Assembly: GCF_010550245.1 (NCBI RefSeq)
Contig: NZ_JAAGLU010000008.1
Span: forward strand, 62,001-126,000
Direction: 5' to 3'
Source of the DNA: Streptomyces sp. SID12501
GTDB taxonomy: Bacteria > Actinomycetota > Actinomycetes > Streptomycetales > Streptomycetaceae
DNA: 64,000 bases
Both the position numbers and the translations under genes were made by a program. Positions 1 to 9,450 of this stretch are shown piece after piece (the stretch's first letter is position 1; each line of letters opens with the position of its first letter). The notes beneath the pieces are model-generated. The model did no database searches and was not told the origin of the DNA. It was given only the letters and a program-made list of their open reading frames with translations.

Positions 1-1
1 C

Positions 2-481
2 GGGGCGGATTCGAGGGCGGGTTCGGGGGCGGAGATCCAGTACACGGCGAGGGTGGCGACGAGGCGCATCATGAGCGCCAACATCACCGTCGGGACGCGG
101 CTTCCGGCGTACCCGACCTCGATGGGCCGGGTACTGCTGGCCGACATACCGGAGGCGGAGCGACCGGTGCGGGACCTGGCCCCGCTCACTCCGCACACCG
201 TGACGGACCCGGTGGCCTTCGCACGGGTGCTGGCGGAGGTGCGGGAGCAGGGATACGCCCTGGTGAGCGAGGAGTTGGAGGAGGGACTGCGGTCGATCGC
301 GGTCCCGGTGCGGGACCGTACGGGACGGGTCGTCGCGGCGGTGAACGTCGCGATGCACACGACCCGGCGTACGGCGGAGCAGTGTGTGTCGGAGGTACTG
401 CCGGAGCTGTACGGGACCGCTTCGCGGATCGAGGGGGAACTGCGGACGGCGGGAAGGTTCACCCGGGTGCCGTTGGCGTAG
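2..481 (+). CDS. IclR-family regulator, C-terminal part (5' end outside window)
   Basis: The frame is already open at base 2, so the N-terminal winged helix lies upstream of the window. What is visible is the effector-binding domain typical of IclR/PcaR-type regulators: the segment around TVGTRLPAYPTSMGRVLLA, then the closing part with SIAVPVRDRTGRVVAAVNV. IclR proteins bind small aromatic or sugar-acid ligands and usually control an adjacent catabolic gene. The next gene on the same strand is a glucarate dehydratase, so control of aldarate catabolism is a reasonable inference. Family call is firm; the ligand is not known. Confidence 0.9.
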   Translation, partial: GADSRAGSGAEIQYTARVATRRIMSANITVGTRLPAYPTSMGRVLLADIPEAERPVRDLAPLTPHTVTDPVAFARVLAEVREQGYALVSEELEEGLRSIAVPVRDRTGRVVAAVNVAMHTTRRTAEQCVSEVLPELYGTASRIEGELRTAGRFTRVPLA

Positions 482-576
482 CCGCCCCTCCCGTTGCCCC
501 CGCTCGTTCACTCATTTAGTCTCTATCTACATACATGGACAGCATCCACATACGCAGTCTGCGCGCAAGGATTTCG

Positions 577-1935
577 ATGACCATGAGTACGCGTACGAGT
601 ACCGGCACGAGCCCGCCGACCGTCACCTCCTTCTCCGTCTATCCGGTCGCGGGCCGGGACAGCATGGAGCTGAATCTCTCCGGCGCCCACGGCCCCTGGT
701 TCACGCGCAACATCGTGATCCTCACCGACTCGGAGGGCCGTACGGGACTCGGTGAGGTCCCGGGCGGCGAGCAGATCACGCGGACGCTGCGCGACGCCGA
801 GTCCCTGGTCGTCGGGGCGAAGGTGGGCGACTACAAGCGCGTCCTGGCGGAGATCGGGGCCCGGTTCGCCGACCGCGACTCGGGCGGACGCGGCGCCCAG
901 ACCTTCGACCTGCGCACCACCGTGCACGCGGTGACGGCCGTCGAGTCGGCCCTCCTCGACCTCCTCGGCCAGCACCTGGACGTACCGGTCGCAGCCTTGC
1001 TCGGCGACGGCCAACAGCGTGATTCCGTACGGGTGTTGGGCTATCTCTTCTACGTCGGCGACCCGGACCGGACCGACCTGGACTACGTCCGCGAGCCGGA
1101 CTCGGACGTCGACTGGTACCGCGTCCGGCACGAGGAAGCCCTGACCCCGGAGGCGATCGTCCGCCAGGCCGAGGCCACCCACGCCCGCTACGGCTTCCGC
1201 GACTTCAAGCTCAAGGGCGGTGTCCTGGAGGGCGCGGAGGAGGTCAAGGCCGTACGGGCGCTGAAGGACCGCTTCCCGGAAGCCCGGATCACCCTCGACC
1301 CGAACGGCGCGTGGTCGCTGCGCGAGGCGATCGAGCTGTGCACACCCCTGAACGGCACGCTGGCCTACGCCGAGGACCCCTGCGGCGCGGAGGACGGCTA
1401 CTCCGGGCGCGAGATCCTCGCCGAGTTCCGCCGGGCGACCGGCCTGCCCACGGCGACCAACATGATCGCCACGGACTGGCGGCAACTGACCCACGCCCTG
1501 GCCCTCCAGTCGGTCTCCATCCCGCTGGCCGACCCGCACTTCTGGACCATGCAGGGCTCGGTACGCGTGGCCCAGCTGTGCAACGCGATGGGCCTGACCT
1601 GGGGCTGCCACTCCAACAACCACTTCGACATCTCCCTGGCCATGGTCACCCACTGCGGCGCGGCGGCCCCCGGCGAGTACAACGCCCTCGACACCCACTG
1701 GATCTGGCAGGAGGGCCTGGAACGCCTCACGGTCGCTCCACCGCAGATCGTCGGCGGCGAGATCGCGGTGCCGGACGCGCCGGGGCTGGGCGTCCAGGTG
1801 GACATGGAGCGGGTGCTCGCGGCACATGAGCTGTACCGGGAGAAGGCACTGGGGGCGCGGGACGACGCACTCGGGATGCGGTATCTGGTACCGGGGTGGG
1901 AGTTCGACGGGAAACGGCCCTGCCTGGTCCGGTAG
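577..1935 (+). CDS. gudD: Glucarate dehydratase (enolase superfamily)
   Basis: A 452-residue enolase-superfamily enzyme matching D-glucarate dehydratase, which removes water from glucarate to give 5-keto-4-deoxyglucarate in aldarate catabolism in the cytoplasm. Visible marks are an N-terminal capping domain, the barrel strand with the FKLKGG segment (catalytic Lys pair region), DPNGAW and AEDPCG segments carrying metal ligands, and [13 protein letters not shown] near the C terminus with the catalytic His. The ATG at 577 is preferred over an in-frame ATG at 535 because GCAAGG sits 6 bases before it. The IclR-type regulator just upstream fits a catabolic pair. Confidence 0.93.
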   Translation: MTMSTRTSTGTSPPTVTSFSVYPVAGRDSMELNLSGAHGPWFTRNIVILTDSEGRTGLGEVPGGEQITRTLRDAESLVVGAKVGDYKRVLAEIGARFADRDSGGRGAQTFDLRTTVHAVTAVESALLDLLGQHLDVPVAALLGDGQQRDSVRVLGYLFYVGDPDRTDLDYVREPDSDVDWYRVRHEEALTPEAIVRQAEATHARYGFRDFKLKGGVLEGAEEVKAVRALKDRFPEARITLDPNGAWSLREAIELCTPLNGTLAYAEDPCGAEDGYSGREILAEFRRATGLPTATNMIATDWRQLTHALALQSVSIPLADPHFWTMQGSVRVAQLCNAMGLTWGCHSNNHFDISLAMVTHCGAAAPGEYNALDTHWIWQEGLERLTVAPPQIVGGEIAVPDAPGLGVQVDMERVLAAHELYREKALGARDDALGMRYLVPGWEFDGKRPCLVR

Positions 1936-2046
1936 GGACACGGCCCCGGTGGGAGGTCAGGGGGCCGCGAGCTGCTGGCGCCCCCGACGAGAACCTCACC
2001 GGGCTCTCCCTCCGGCCGTCGGCGGCGGCTCCGGCCCGAGGCGGGT

Positions 2047-2613
2047 TCAGCCCTTGAGCGTGAAGGTGAAGTCGCCGGAGAGCCTACCGCCCAGCCGGAC
2101 TGCCGAGACGAGACTCCCCTCCGCGACCAGTCTCTCGACCTCGGACCGCGAAAGACCGCACCCTTCAGCGATCAGCCGCACCGGCCGGACAGGGATCCGC
2201 GCCGCGAAGCGGACCGAGACGTCGAGCACCTCGCGGTCCGCGCGGTCCAGTCGGTCCGGGTGGCCCGGTCCGCCGGTGTCGAGGCACCAGGCGCCGTCCC
2301 AGTCGAGGGCGATGCGATTACGGCGCCTTACGACCGGATCCTGGAGCAACTCAGCTGCTAGGCCGGGGTCGTTGTCATGCAGCCGGTCCAGCAGCTCAGG
2401 TCGTACGGAGCGCACGTTCATCCGCTCCAGGACCGTGAGCTTCGCGGTGTCCCCGCACGCCGTACAGAGCACGAGGAGCCAGGCGTCGATGAGCTTGTGG
2501 TGGGCGTTGACGCGGAATTTGCCGCTTGCCCGGAAGCGCTCCGACGCGCACACGTGACAACGGCGGAGAACGAGAGGCAGGCAGGTGGGCGTGACCACCC
2601 AGTTTTCGAGCAC
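2047..2613 (-). CDS. DUF1062 domain protein
   Basis: A 188-residue protein of the DUF1062 family, which has no established function. Two Cys pairs (CHVC and CTAC) bracket the conserved FRASGKFRVNAHHKLIDAW stretch and suggest a small zinc ribbon; the C-terminal half ends in a likely helix-turn segment (CGLSRSEVERLVAEG). I place the start at a GTG (2613) because the family normally begins a few residues before the ENWVV segment; an upstream TTG at 2649 is also in frame. It is a single gene, convergent with gudD. Confidence 0.75.
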   Translation of the reverse strand: MLENWVVTPTCLPLVLRRCHVCASERFRASGKFRVNAHHKLIDAWLLVLCTACGDTAKLTVLERMNVRSVRPELLDRLHDNDPGLAAELLQDPVVRRRNRIALDWDGAWCLDTGGPGHPDRLDRADREVLDVSVRFAARIPVRPVRLIAEGCGLSRSEVERLVAEGSLVSAVRLGGRLSGDFTFTLKG

Positions 2614-2967
2614 AGAAGTACACCGGTTCCAGTGAGAAGTCCGCAGCAAAAAGCAGCACGGCGCACATACGCGACGCGCGACGAATCAGCACTCGGGAGG
2701 TCTCACACGGTGTACAACGGCACGTCCTTGCCCAGACGACTTGGTCCGGCAGCACGGTAACGGCGCACAGCGGCGCCGCTCCACTGGTTTTCACGCGGTC
2801 CCGGGGCCGGGACCTGCACTGGGACTATGACTTCGGGTACGGCTGTCCGCGCGCGGGCGCGGTTGGGCTCCGTCCCGGTCGGAGTGTTCGCCGTCAGGAC
2901 GCTCGGTACCACCGTCGCCGCGACCGGTGACGCAGTCACAGAGGACGTGCACGTGATCGACAGTGCT
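2614..2967. other. Intergenic, no gene seen
   Basis: About 350 bases between two minus-strand genes. Open frames here are short and lack ribosome binding sites and family resemblance. It probably holds the promoter of the DUF1062 gene. Confidence 0.5.
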
Positions 2968-3717
2968 CTACCAGTGGGCCAGGTCGAACACTTTTGAGCA
3001 GTACGGGTCCACGGCGTCCGAAGGGTTGTACCGCAACTGGTCGTCGGCGACGAGAGAGGGCAGGGCCGCGGCCAGGCCCGTGACACCCACGGCCACGGTT
3101 CCTGCCTCGTCGCGAAGTGACACGTCGAGGCCGACCACGTCGACCAGCCCCTCGCCGGTCATGTAGAGACGCGCGCTGTACCGGTCGAGGAGAAGAAAGC
3201 CGAGCAGACACAGCTCCCCGGCGGATTCGCACCCTCCGGACGGGGCGATTCCCGCGGCTGCCCCGTGGAGGGCGTCCGTGAGGTCGAACTCCGGGCCGTC
3301 CTCCAGGAGCAGCCCGATGTTCTCCGCGGCCACGACGGGGATGCCGTGCCCGTCACGGTCGTGCCCCGCTCCCGACGCTGTCCGTTGAGCGCCGGGCGCC
3401 TGCCACCCGCGCACTGCCTGCCGCAGAGCAGCAGCCAGATCGCAAACAGGGATGTTGTCACCGTGACGGTCGAGCAGAGGCAGGTCGTACGCCACCGAGG
3501 TCCCGAGGTCGTGGCCGTCCCAGACGACCACCCTCCCCACGCCTCGCCCGTCCGGGCCCGGAAGCACGCCCCGGACGACAGAGCCGTCCCCCAGGGATGC
3601 CGCCGTGAATCGGAGCATGTCCCGCACGAGAGCGGCTTGCAGCCGCGCCAGCCCTTCCTTCTCCCACCGCTGCACGGGCGCGGGCTCCTGACTGCCGCCG
3701 GGGAGTGGAGATGTCAT
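2968..3717 (-). CDS. Hypothetical protein
   Basis: A 249-residue protein I do not recognise. It has no signal peptide or membrane segment. Sequence features are an alternating acidic/hydrophobic pattern and segments such as VVVWDGHDLGTSVAYDLPLL and LCLLGFLLLDRYSARLYM. The start is set at the ATG giving MTSPLPGG; the frame stays open 47 codons further upstream, but that part is low-complexity Thr/Ala repeat and unlikely to be coding. It stands alone between the DUF1062 gene and a broken EF-hand gene. Confidence 0.55.
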   Translation of the reverse strand: MTSPLPGGSQEPAPVQRWEKEGLARLQAALVRDMLRFTAASLGDGSVVRGVLPGPDGRGVGRVVVWDGHDLGTSVAYDLPLLDRHGDNIPVCDLAAALRQAVRGWQAPGAQRTASGAGHDRDGHGIPVVAAENIGLLLEDGPEFDLTDALHGAAAGIAPSGGCESAGELCLLGFLLLDRYSARLYMTGEGLVDVVGLDVSLRDEAGTVAVGVTGLAAALPSLVADDQLRYNPSDAVDPYCSKVFDLAHW

Positions 3718-4044
3718 GTCCCGTCCCCCACATCGGACACTTGTTGCGCGTAACCCGCTCACGGTACTCGGCGATCGTTCCGTGGCTGTGGCTGTGGCGT
3801 TGGTTGTGGCGGTAGTTGTGGCGAGGTCGTGGTCTTGGTGCTGCACCGGGGCGATCACCTGGATCCGGGTCAGAGGCCCTCTGACCCGCCGTTCCGCTCC
3901 GCAGCCCCCTATACGGCGGACACTCGTAGGCGCACATCCGCTAAGGTTTCCTATTAGCCCCGCCTTCGTCGCCTTCGTGGGCCTTGCGGAAAATTACTAA
4001 GCCGCAGGTCAGGGGCTCGTCTCGATTGACCCTGGGAACGCTCC
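3718..4044. other. Intergenic with low-complexity GTGGCT-type repeat
   Basis: No gene is apparent. Bases 3780-3830 are a degenerate tandem of GTGGCT/GTTGTGGCG units. A locally AT-rich stretch (TTTCCTATTAG and GAAAATTACTAAG, about 3946-4000) may be a promoter or a decayed end of the neighbouring pseudogene. Confidence 0.4.
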
Positions 4045-4807
4045 TCATTGATTTCGGGAACGCGTGGGGCGTCTTCGCAGGTCAGGCCTGTTGCTCTGGG
4101 GCACTGGGAAATACGTCTTCTCGGTCGGCTCCTGTTCCGTGTGATGGCTCGGACGGGACGGCCACTCGATGCCCCCGCTTACGACTTGGCCGTCCCACGC
4201 TGCCATGACGTCTTCTACCTGATGGTGCTGCTCGGGCGGCTCACTCGGTGTTGCCGCCAGGTCGGATCGGCGAAGGCACGTCCCCCGTCCCGCGAGCCAG
4301 TTGCCCGGAGCGTGCGGGTCGTCACCGGTGTACAGGTCGATGGTGGCCTGCCGGAACTCGTCCCGGCCGATGGCCCCGTCGCCGTCCTGGTCGGTCCGGC
4401 CGAAGGCCTCCTGCGCGGCGTCCGGGGGCAGATGGAAGCCGCCCATCATCCGGGCGAACTCCTTCTGGTCCAACTGCCCGTCGCCGTCGAGATCGAAGAT
4501 CGCGTCGGAGGTGGCACTCACTCCGCGGACGATGACGTCCGGGTGCAGTTCCACGGCGTCGACGAACTCCACGAGGTTCAGCCGGCCGTCGCCGTCGGTG
4601 TCCGTCTGCGCCAGCTCTCACCAAACGTTCCGCAGTGCGGTCTCGGCGAGCCGAGCCTGGCTGGGGCGCGTCCGCTGCCCGGCCGATCGCCGCGGCCATT
4701 CTGGCGACGGCGAGTACGTAGTCGGGCTCGTCGACGTAGCCGTCGCTGTCCGGGTCGAGCCGACTGAACCGGAGTTCGAGCTTGGCTCGCTGAAGATCGG
4801 TCAGCAT
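4045..4807 (-). pseudogene. Calerythrin-like EF-hand calcium-binding protein, frameshifted and interrupted
   Basis: Four EF-hand loops are readable on the minus strand but not in one frame: DPDSDGYVDEPD, then TDTDGDGRL, DLDGDGQLDQKE and DQDGDGAIGRDE. The first hand is in the frame starting MLTDLQRAKLELRF at 4807; hands two to four are in another frame, with the switch between the segments AAAIGRAAD and ARLAETALRNV (about 4650-4690). Just after ALRNVW, a TGA (about 4620) stands where this family usually has an Arg codon, so there is also an in-frame stop. Two independent lesions argue for a decayed gene rather than a sequencing error. The intact protein would be a cytoplasmic Ca2+ buffer or sensor. 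Confidence 0.75.
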
Positions 4808-4986
4808 TCCCGGTCGTGTTCCCCTGAACGTGGTTGATCGGGATGCCCTGACGGGCATGCCGCTGATGTGGCCGCGCGGTCAGGCTGAGCGGGTGATGAC
4901 TGCTGAACGAGGATGTTCGGTGAGGTCGCGCACAGCACCTCTGCGGTGAGAAAGGGATCAGTCATGTTCCCAGGCTCGGCGGCGCC

Positions 4987-6432
4987 TCACCCGTGCGCGA
5001 GTTGACCGTGCCAATGGAGTGCTGCCGCGCGCTCCACCAGCGAGCGGGCGGCGCTGTGCCTGTGATAGGGGTTCAGACGGCGGAGCATCCGCTCGGCTCG
5101 CAGCAGGACCTGGCGGGACGCTATCTGCGGAGCCTCATGGAGAAAGCTCTCCCAGTGCGCGCAGGCCATGTCCAACTCGCCGCCGGCGCAGTGGAGTTCC
5201 GCCGCACGGGCCCGTGCCAGGGCCCGGCCCCGGCTGGGTGCCGGGCCACGGCCGTTCAGGGCCGCGTGAAGGGCGGTCACGGCCCCGGTCCGGTCACCGA
5301 GGGCCGCCAGCGTCTCGGCCTTCTGGTAGGCGAAGGCGGAGGGAGAGTACGTGGTGAAGGGCTCTGCCGTGGCGTCGGACGACCATGCCCGCAGTACGTG
5401 GCGCTCCGCGCGTGACAGTGTGTGGACGGCGCCCCGCCGGTCCCCGCTCCAGGCCCTGACCACTGACAGTTGCGCCAGCAGGAAGGCCCGTACTGCCGCC
5501 GGGCCCTGGTACTCGGCGGCGGACTCGGCCAGGTTCCGGGCGAGTCCGAGATGGCCGAGGCGCAGTGCCTGCACGCTCAGCGCCCGCAGGCCGAGCGCAC
5601 GGGTGACGGGATCGCCCGCACGGTCGGCCAGCCGCACGGCGATGTGGTGGTAGCGCTGGGCGAGTCCCTCGGAGCCGGCGTCGGCGTGCATCTGGGCGAG
5701 GACATGAGTCAGCCTGGCCGTCGCGACGGCCAGCGCGGGAAACGCGGCCGTGTCCGCGGCATCGCCCAGCCAGGCCGAGGCGTGTTCCGAAAGCAGGACG
5801 GCGACGGAAGTCCGGCCCACCGCCCCACCGAGAGCGTCCATGTCGCGGAAGGACGCGTGGGCGAGGCTCTGGAGGAAGCCCGTACGGGCCGACCAATCGG
5901 TTTCCCTGGCCGCTCTGTCCGGGCCAACCAGGATGATGTCCGGGCCGGACGGGCTGGGCACGGAGGCGCCCACATCGTGAGGCAGACCGCGCAGGGACGC
6001 ACGCATCGTCAGGTCACTCTCGGCGCCGGACAGGTCGCAGAGCAGGGCGACCGGGTCGCTGGCCGCAGTGGCCCGGTGAGGGTCCGTCGGCGGCCCGAAC
6101 CCCGCAGCGAACGCCGACACGGGCCGGCCGAGGCGATCGCTCAGCGCCCCGAGGATCAGTTGCCTGGCCGGGTGACGGGGCAACGACCCGGCAAGCCAGC
6201 GCGCCACCGTCGCCCGGCTGTAGGTCGAGGGCATGCCGCGCAGGGTGGCCAGCCGGTTGACGGACCGGGCCAGCACCTCGTGGGTCCAGCCCGCCTCTGC
6301 GAGCAGGGCCCGTAGCCGGAGATTGGGTCCGCGTGAGGTACCGGGACCGTGTGGGGCGAAGGGCGTCGTGTCGTCGGCGTGAAAAGGGGCCCGGTGTTGT
6401 GGGACGGGGGCAGGAGCAGAGTCCTCAGCCAC
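4987..6432 (-). CDS. Helix-turn-helix / TPR-type regulator (NsdA-like)
   Basis: About 481 residues. The N-terminal part (LRLRALLAEAGWTHEVLARSVN, then YSRATVARWLAGSLPRHPAR) is the divergent helix-turn-helix seen in Streptomyces NsdA/BldD-context regulators. The rest is all-helical with repeated Ala-rich TPR-like units (for example LTHVLAQMHADAGSEGLAQRYHHIA and ALGLRALSVQALRLGHLGLARNLAESAAEY). I prefer the GTG at 6432, preceded by AAGGAACG, over the ATG at 6462. It is divergent from a methyltransferase. A related regulator of the same architecture lies at 14717-16063, also near a methyltransferase and a small protein of the same unknown family. Cytoplasmic DNA binding is inferred. Confidence 0.8.
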   Translation of the reverse strand: MAEDSAPAPVPQHRAPFHADDTTPFAPHGPGTSRGPNLRLRALLAEAGWTHEVLARSVNRLATLRGMPSTYSRATVARWLAGSLPRHPARQLILGALSDRLGRPVSAFAAGFGPPTDPHRATAASDPVALLCDLSGAESDLTMRASLRGLPHDVGASVPSPSGPDIILVGPDRAARETDWSARTGFLQSLAHASFRDMDALGGAVGRTSVAVLLSEHASAWLGDAADTAAFPALAVATARLTHVLAQMHADAGSEGLAQRYHHIAVRLADRAGDPVTRALGLRALSVQALRLGHLGLARNLAESAAEYQGPAAVRAFLLAQLSVVRAWSGDRRGAVHTLSRAERHVLRAWSSDATAEPFTTYSPSAFAYQKAETLAALGDRTGAVTALHAALNGRGPAPSRGRALARARAAELHCAGGELDMACAHWESFLHEAPQIASRQVLLRAERMLRRLNPYHRHSAARSLVERAAALHWHGQLAHG

Positions 6433-6520
6433 TTTGTGCGTTCCTTCACAAGCTGTCGGCATGTGCAGCAGGCATGGAGCTGTGAGGCGGTTCCCTGAAA
6501 AGTATCTTGTGGACTCTCAT

Positions 6521-6543
6521 GGACACACAGGGTCCAGGTGTCC
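6521..6543. promoter_or_regulatory. Candidate operator dyad between regulator and methyltransferase
   Basis: GGACAC and GTGTCC form a 6-bp inverted repeat with an 11-base spacer in the divergent intergenic region. Position is right for an operator of the adjacent regulator, but nothing else supports it. Confidence 0.25.
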
Positions 6544-6618
6544 GGGCGGCGCGTGAAAGGGCGCACGGGCGCCTGGATGAACTAATGAGCAAAAAAGAGC
6601 GTCGGGGAGGCGGTCTGC

Positions 6619-7425
6619 ATGACGATGTCCACGCAGCACGAGAGGAAGCCCTGGTCTGCCAGGACACGCGAGACGCGTGACGTACTCGACTGGCGTCGGC
6701 TGCACGCGCTGGAGGCGCTGTGGAACCCCGGCACGCTTGCGCTACTGGACCGGCTGGGCATCGGACCGGGCTGGCGATGTCTGGAGGCCGGTGCGGGCAT
6801 CGGGTCGGTGGCGCACTGGCTGGCCGACCGGTGCCCGCGCGGCCTGGTCGTGGCGACCGACATCGATGTCCGTTATATGTCGGGGGAGCCCCGTCCCAAT
6901 CTCGACTTCCTGTTCCACGATCTCGTCGACGGAGCGGACTTCCCGGAGGCGCACTTCGACCTGATCCACTGCCGGGCGGTGCTCGCCCATGTCCCGGAAC
7001 GGGAACACGTCCTCGAGCGGGCGGTCCGCTGGCTTCGGCCCGGTGGCTGGCTGGTGGTGGAGGAACCCGCGCTGTTCCCCGTCGACTCCTCACCCCACCC
7101 GCTCTTCAGGACCTGCGTGGAGGCGCACGCCCGTCTCATGGAGGAGTCGATCGGAACCGATCTCCGCTGGGCGCGCACCCTGCCCGCGGCACTGGGCAGG
7201 GCGGGGCTCCACTGCGCCGGGATGACCGCGCAGGCCGTCGCCGTCGGCGACGGAGGACCGGGCGATGAGTTCTGGCAGGTGAGCTTCGAGCAGTTGGGCC
7301 CCGCGATGGTGGACGCCGGAATGGTGGACACCGCCGACCTGGAGCAGGTGCGCGCCTCGCTCGACGGCTCCGAGATCCACGACCTCTCCTGGGCACTGGT
7401 GGCGGCATGGGCCCGCACGGTGTAG
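6619..7425 (+). CDS. Class I SAM-dependent methyltransferase
   Basis: A 268-residue Rossmann-fold methyltransferase. Motif I is CLEAGAGIGSVAHWLAD (SAM-binding glycine loop), followed by the acidic end of strand 2 (VVATDID), the DLIHCRAVLAHVPE strand 4 region, and LRPGGWLVVEEP. It resembles small-molecule methyltransferases of the Methyltransf_11/25 type. GGGGAGG lies 8 bases before the ATG. The downstream small gene overlaps its last 19 bases, so the two are probably translated together. The substrate is unknown; it may be a cluster tailoring enzyme or belong to the regulator-methyltransferase-small-protein set repeated further on. Confidence 0.85.
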   Translation: MTMSTQHERKPWSARTRETRDVLDWRRLHALEALWNPGTLALLDRLGIGPGWRCLEAGAGIGSVAHWLADRCPRGLVVATDIDVRYMSGEPRPNLDFLFHDLVDGADFPEAHFDLIHCRAVLAHVPEREHVLERAVRWLRPGGWLVVEEPALFPVDSSPHPLFRTCVEAHARLMEESIGTDLRWARTLPAALGRAGLHCAGMTAQAVAVGDGGPGDEFWQVSFEQLGPAMVDAGMVDTADLEQVRASLDGSEIHDLSWALVAAWARTV

Positions 7426-7841
7426 CCGACCGGCTCGCCGGCGCCCAACGAGATGTGCTGGAGCGGACGCTGTACCGCATGTGGGCATCGGCGGACGGCC
7501 CCGGACTTCCCGTCGAGGCCGGTCCCCTCGTACAGGCCCTGATCTGCCTGCGCCGCATGGGGCACGACGTCTATCGGCCGGCCGCCCATCGCACACTGCT
7601 GGGTGCCGAGTCCCCGTTCCTCTCCCCGAACCTGGCTGCCCAGGTCAGTTACGTGGCATTCCCGGTCGGCAGCCGGGTCCAGGTTCTCGGCGCGACCGGG
7701 AGCGGGGTCGTCGTCGCCTGGTTCGTGGGCTACAGTCCCGGGGATTCCTGCCCGGCACCCTGGTACGCAGTCTGTGACGCCCGGCTGACGCGCTGCCGGG
7801 CCCACGGCGCCGACGAGATCGAGGCCATGGCGATCTGCTGA
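7407..7841 (+). CDS. Small protein of an unrecognised family (CRAHGADEIEA type), copy 1
   Basis: 144 residues with no family I recognise. It has a helical N-terminal half (VQALICLRRMGHDVYRP) and a C-terminal half that looks like a small beta barrel (GSRVQVLGATGSGVVVAWFV, then PWYAVCD) closing with RCRAHGADEIEA. The minus-strand gene at 11010-11588 shares the same layout and the near-identical tail CRAHGADEIEA, and a fragment at 51288-51480 shares the N-terminal half. It overlaps the end of the methyltransferase by 19 bases, so coupled expression is likely. Function is unknown. Confidence 0.7.
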   Translation: MGPHGVADRLAGAQRDVLERTLYRMWASADGPGLPVEAGPLVQALICLRRMGHDVYRPAAHRTLLGAESPFLSPNLAAQVSYVAFPVGSRVQVLGATGSGVVVAWFVGYSPGDSCPAPWYAVCDARLTRCRAHGADEIEAMAIC

Positions 7842-7853
7842 ACCATGCCACGG

Positions 7854-8348
7854 TCAGGGCTCGGGCCAGCCTGTGGCGGTGAGTCCTGCGGGGCCGTGCG
7901 GATCGCGTTCCATGACGTTGCGGGCCGGCCCGCTCAGCGTCTCGGGTAGTGCGCGCAACGGCCACCAGCGCACCGCCGCACACTTGGCCGGCTCCCGATT
8001 GCGGGCCTGCCCCACGGCCTGCCGGGCGAACAGGAACAGGTGGAGCCGGACTCTCCCGTCGCCTTCGTAGCGCTCGTGCAGGACGTGCAGGAGTGTCAGG
8101 GACTCCACCCGCAGGCCGGTTTCCTCAGCGGTCTCGCGCACAGCTGCGGTCCGTACGCTCTCCCCCGGCTCCAGGCGCCCCGCCGGCGGATGCCAGAAGC
8201 CGTCCCACCAGCCGGTGTCCCGCCGCAGCAGGAGAAGGACATGCGCGTCGCGGATGACGAACACGTGCAGGCCGACGGCGGCCAGCGGCGCACCCGGACT
8301 GTCGGTCCCCGCAGATGGCACGGCGTCCCCCGTCTCCGCTCTCTCCAC
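7854..8348 (-). CDS. NUDIX hydrolase
   Basis: 164 residues with a complete Nudix box, G-x5-E-x7-REUxEExGU, visible as GRLEPGESVRTAAVRETAEE followed by TGL. Such enzymes hydrolyse nucleoside diphosphate-linked substrates with Mg2+. HVFVIRDAHVLLLLRRD is the first strand pair and WWDGFWHPPAGRLEPGE leads into the box. The start is set at a GTG (8348) with GGGGAGAGGGG upstream; the frame continues further upstream without a start supported by a ribosome site. Its upstream side abuts a truncated IS110 transposase. Confidence 0.88.
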   Translation of the reverse strand: MERAETGDAVPSAGTDSPGAPLAAVGLHVFVIRDAHVLLLLRRDTGWWDGFWHPPAGRLEPGESVRTAAVRETAEETGLRVESLTLLHVLHERYEGDGRVRLHLFLFARQAVGQARNREPAKCAAVRWWPLRALPETLSGPARNVMERDPHGPAGLTATGWPEP

Positions 8349-8430
8349 GCTGGTTCCCCTCTCCCCATTACCTTCTTGGTGGCCCCGCAACGGGGCGCCC
8401 GGCCTCCGGAGTTGGCATGACTTTCTCCCT

Positions 8431-9450
8431 GTCGATCGCATGTCTTGGATCGGCGCCCTGCCGCTCGCGGTGGCCAGGGACATGGGCTGCCAGGTCGCCT
8501 ATCTGCCCGGGCTGACGATGCGGCGCATCGCCGACCTCTATCCCGGCGAGGCCAAGACCGATGCCCGCGACGCCTTCGCCATCGCGGACGCGGCCCGCGT
8601 CATGCCGCACACGCTCCGCTCCGTCGACCTCCAGGACGAGACCATCGCCGAGCTGGAGATGACCGTCGGCTTCGACGACGACCTCGCCGGCGAAGCAACC
8701 CGCGTCTCCAACCGGCTGCGCGGCCTGCTCACGCAGATCCACCCGCGCCTGGAGCGTGTCCTGGGCCCACGCATCCAGCACCCGGCCGTGCTCACCCTGC
8801 TCGAGCGGTTCGGATCCCCGGCCCAGATCCGCAAGGCCGGACGCCGACGGCTGGTGACCCTGCTGCGGCCGAAGGCCCCGCGGATGGCCGAGCGACTGGT
8901 CGATGACATCTTCACCGCCCTGGACGAGCAGACCGTCGTCGTCCCGGGAACAGATGCGGCCGCACTGATCGTCCCGAGCCTGGCCATCTCGCTGACCACC
9001 GTCCTCGACCAGCGGAAACTGCTCGCCGGACGGATCCAGGAACTGCTGGAGGCCCACCCTCTTTCGAAGGTCCTGACGTCGATGCCGGGCATCGGCGTCA
9101 GGACCGGAGCCAGGATCCTCATCGACGTCGGCGACGGCAGCAGTTTCCCCTCCGCCCCTCACCTCGCCGCCTATGCCGGTCTCGCCCCTGCGACCCGCAG
9201 TTCGGGGTCGTCGATCCGTGGCGAGCAACCCTCCCGGCGGGGAAACAAGCAGCTCAAACGGGCCTTCTTCCTGTCCGCTTTCGCCGCTCTGGCCGACCCG
9301 GCATCCCACACCTACTACGACAAGAAGATCGCCCAGGGCAAACACCACACCCAAGCCCTCCTCTGCCTCGCAAGACGCCGAGCCGACGTCCTCTTCGCGA
9401 TGCTCCGCGACGGCACCTTCTACGATCCCCAACCCGCCCCTGCGGGTTGA
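8431..9450 (+). pseudogene. IS110-family transposase, 5'-truncated
   Basis: From VDR..WIGALPLAVARDMG onward this matches the IS110 (DEDD) transposase: YLPGLTMRRIADLYPGEAKT and KTDARDAFAIADAAR in the RuvC-like part, then the C-terminal transposase_20 region (LTSMPGIGVRTGARILIDVG, HLAAYAGLAPATR, GEQPSRRGNKQLKRAFFLSA). The first roughly 70-80 residues with the initial catalytic Asp are missing, and the open frame upstream of 8431 is antisense to the NUDIX gene, so the element is inactive. A small hairpin (AACCCGC / GCGGGTT, 9433-9449) overlaps the stop. It is one of several mobile-element scars in this region. Confidence 0.85.

Noticed and set aside
523..1941. A 472-residue open frame on the minus strand opposite glucarate dehydratase
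   Set aside because: Composition is that of a GC-rich antisense shadow; no domain, no start with a ribosome site, and the plus-strand gene has full family conservation.
3957..3969. 13 bases identical to the 5' flank and start of tRNA-Arg at 58351
   Set aside because: Attachment sites normally use the tRNA 3' end; a 13-base match in GC-rich DNA is weak and no element genes lie beside it.
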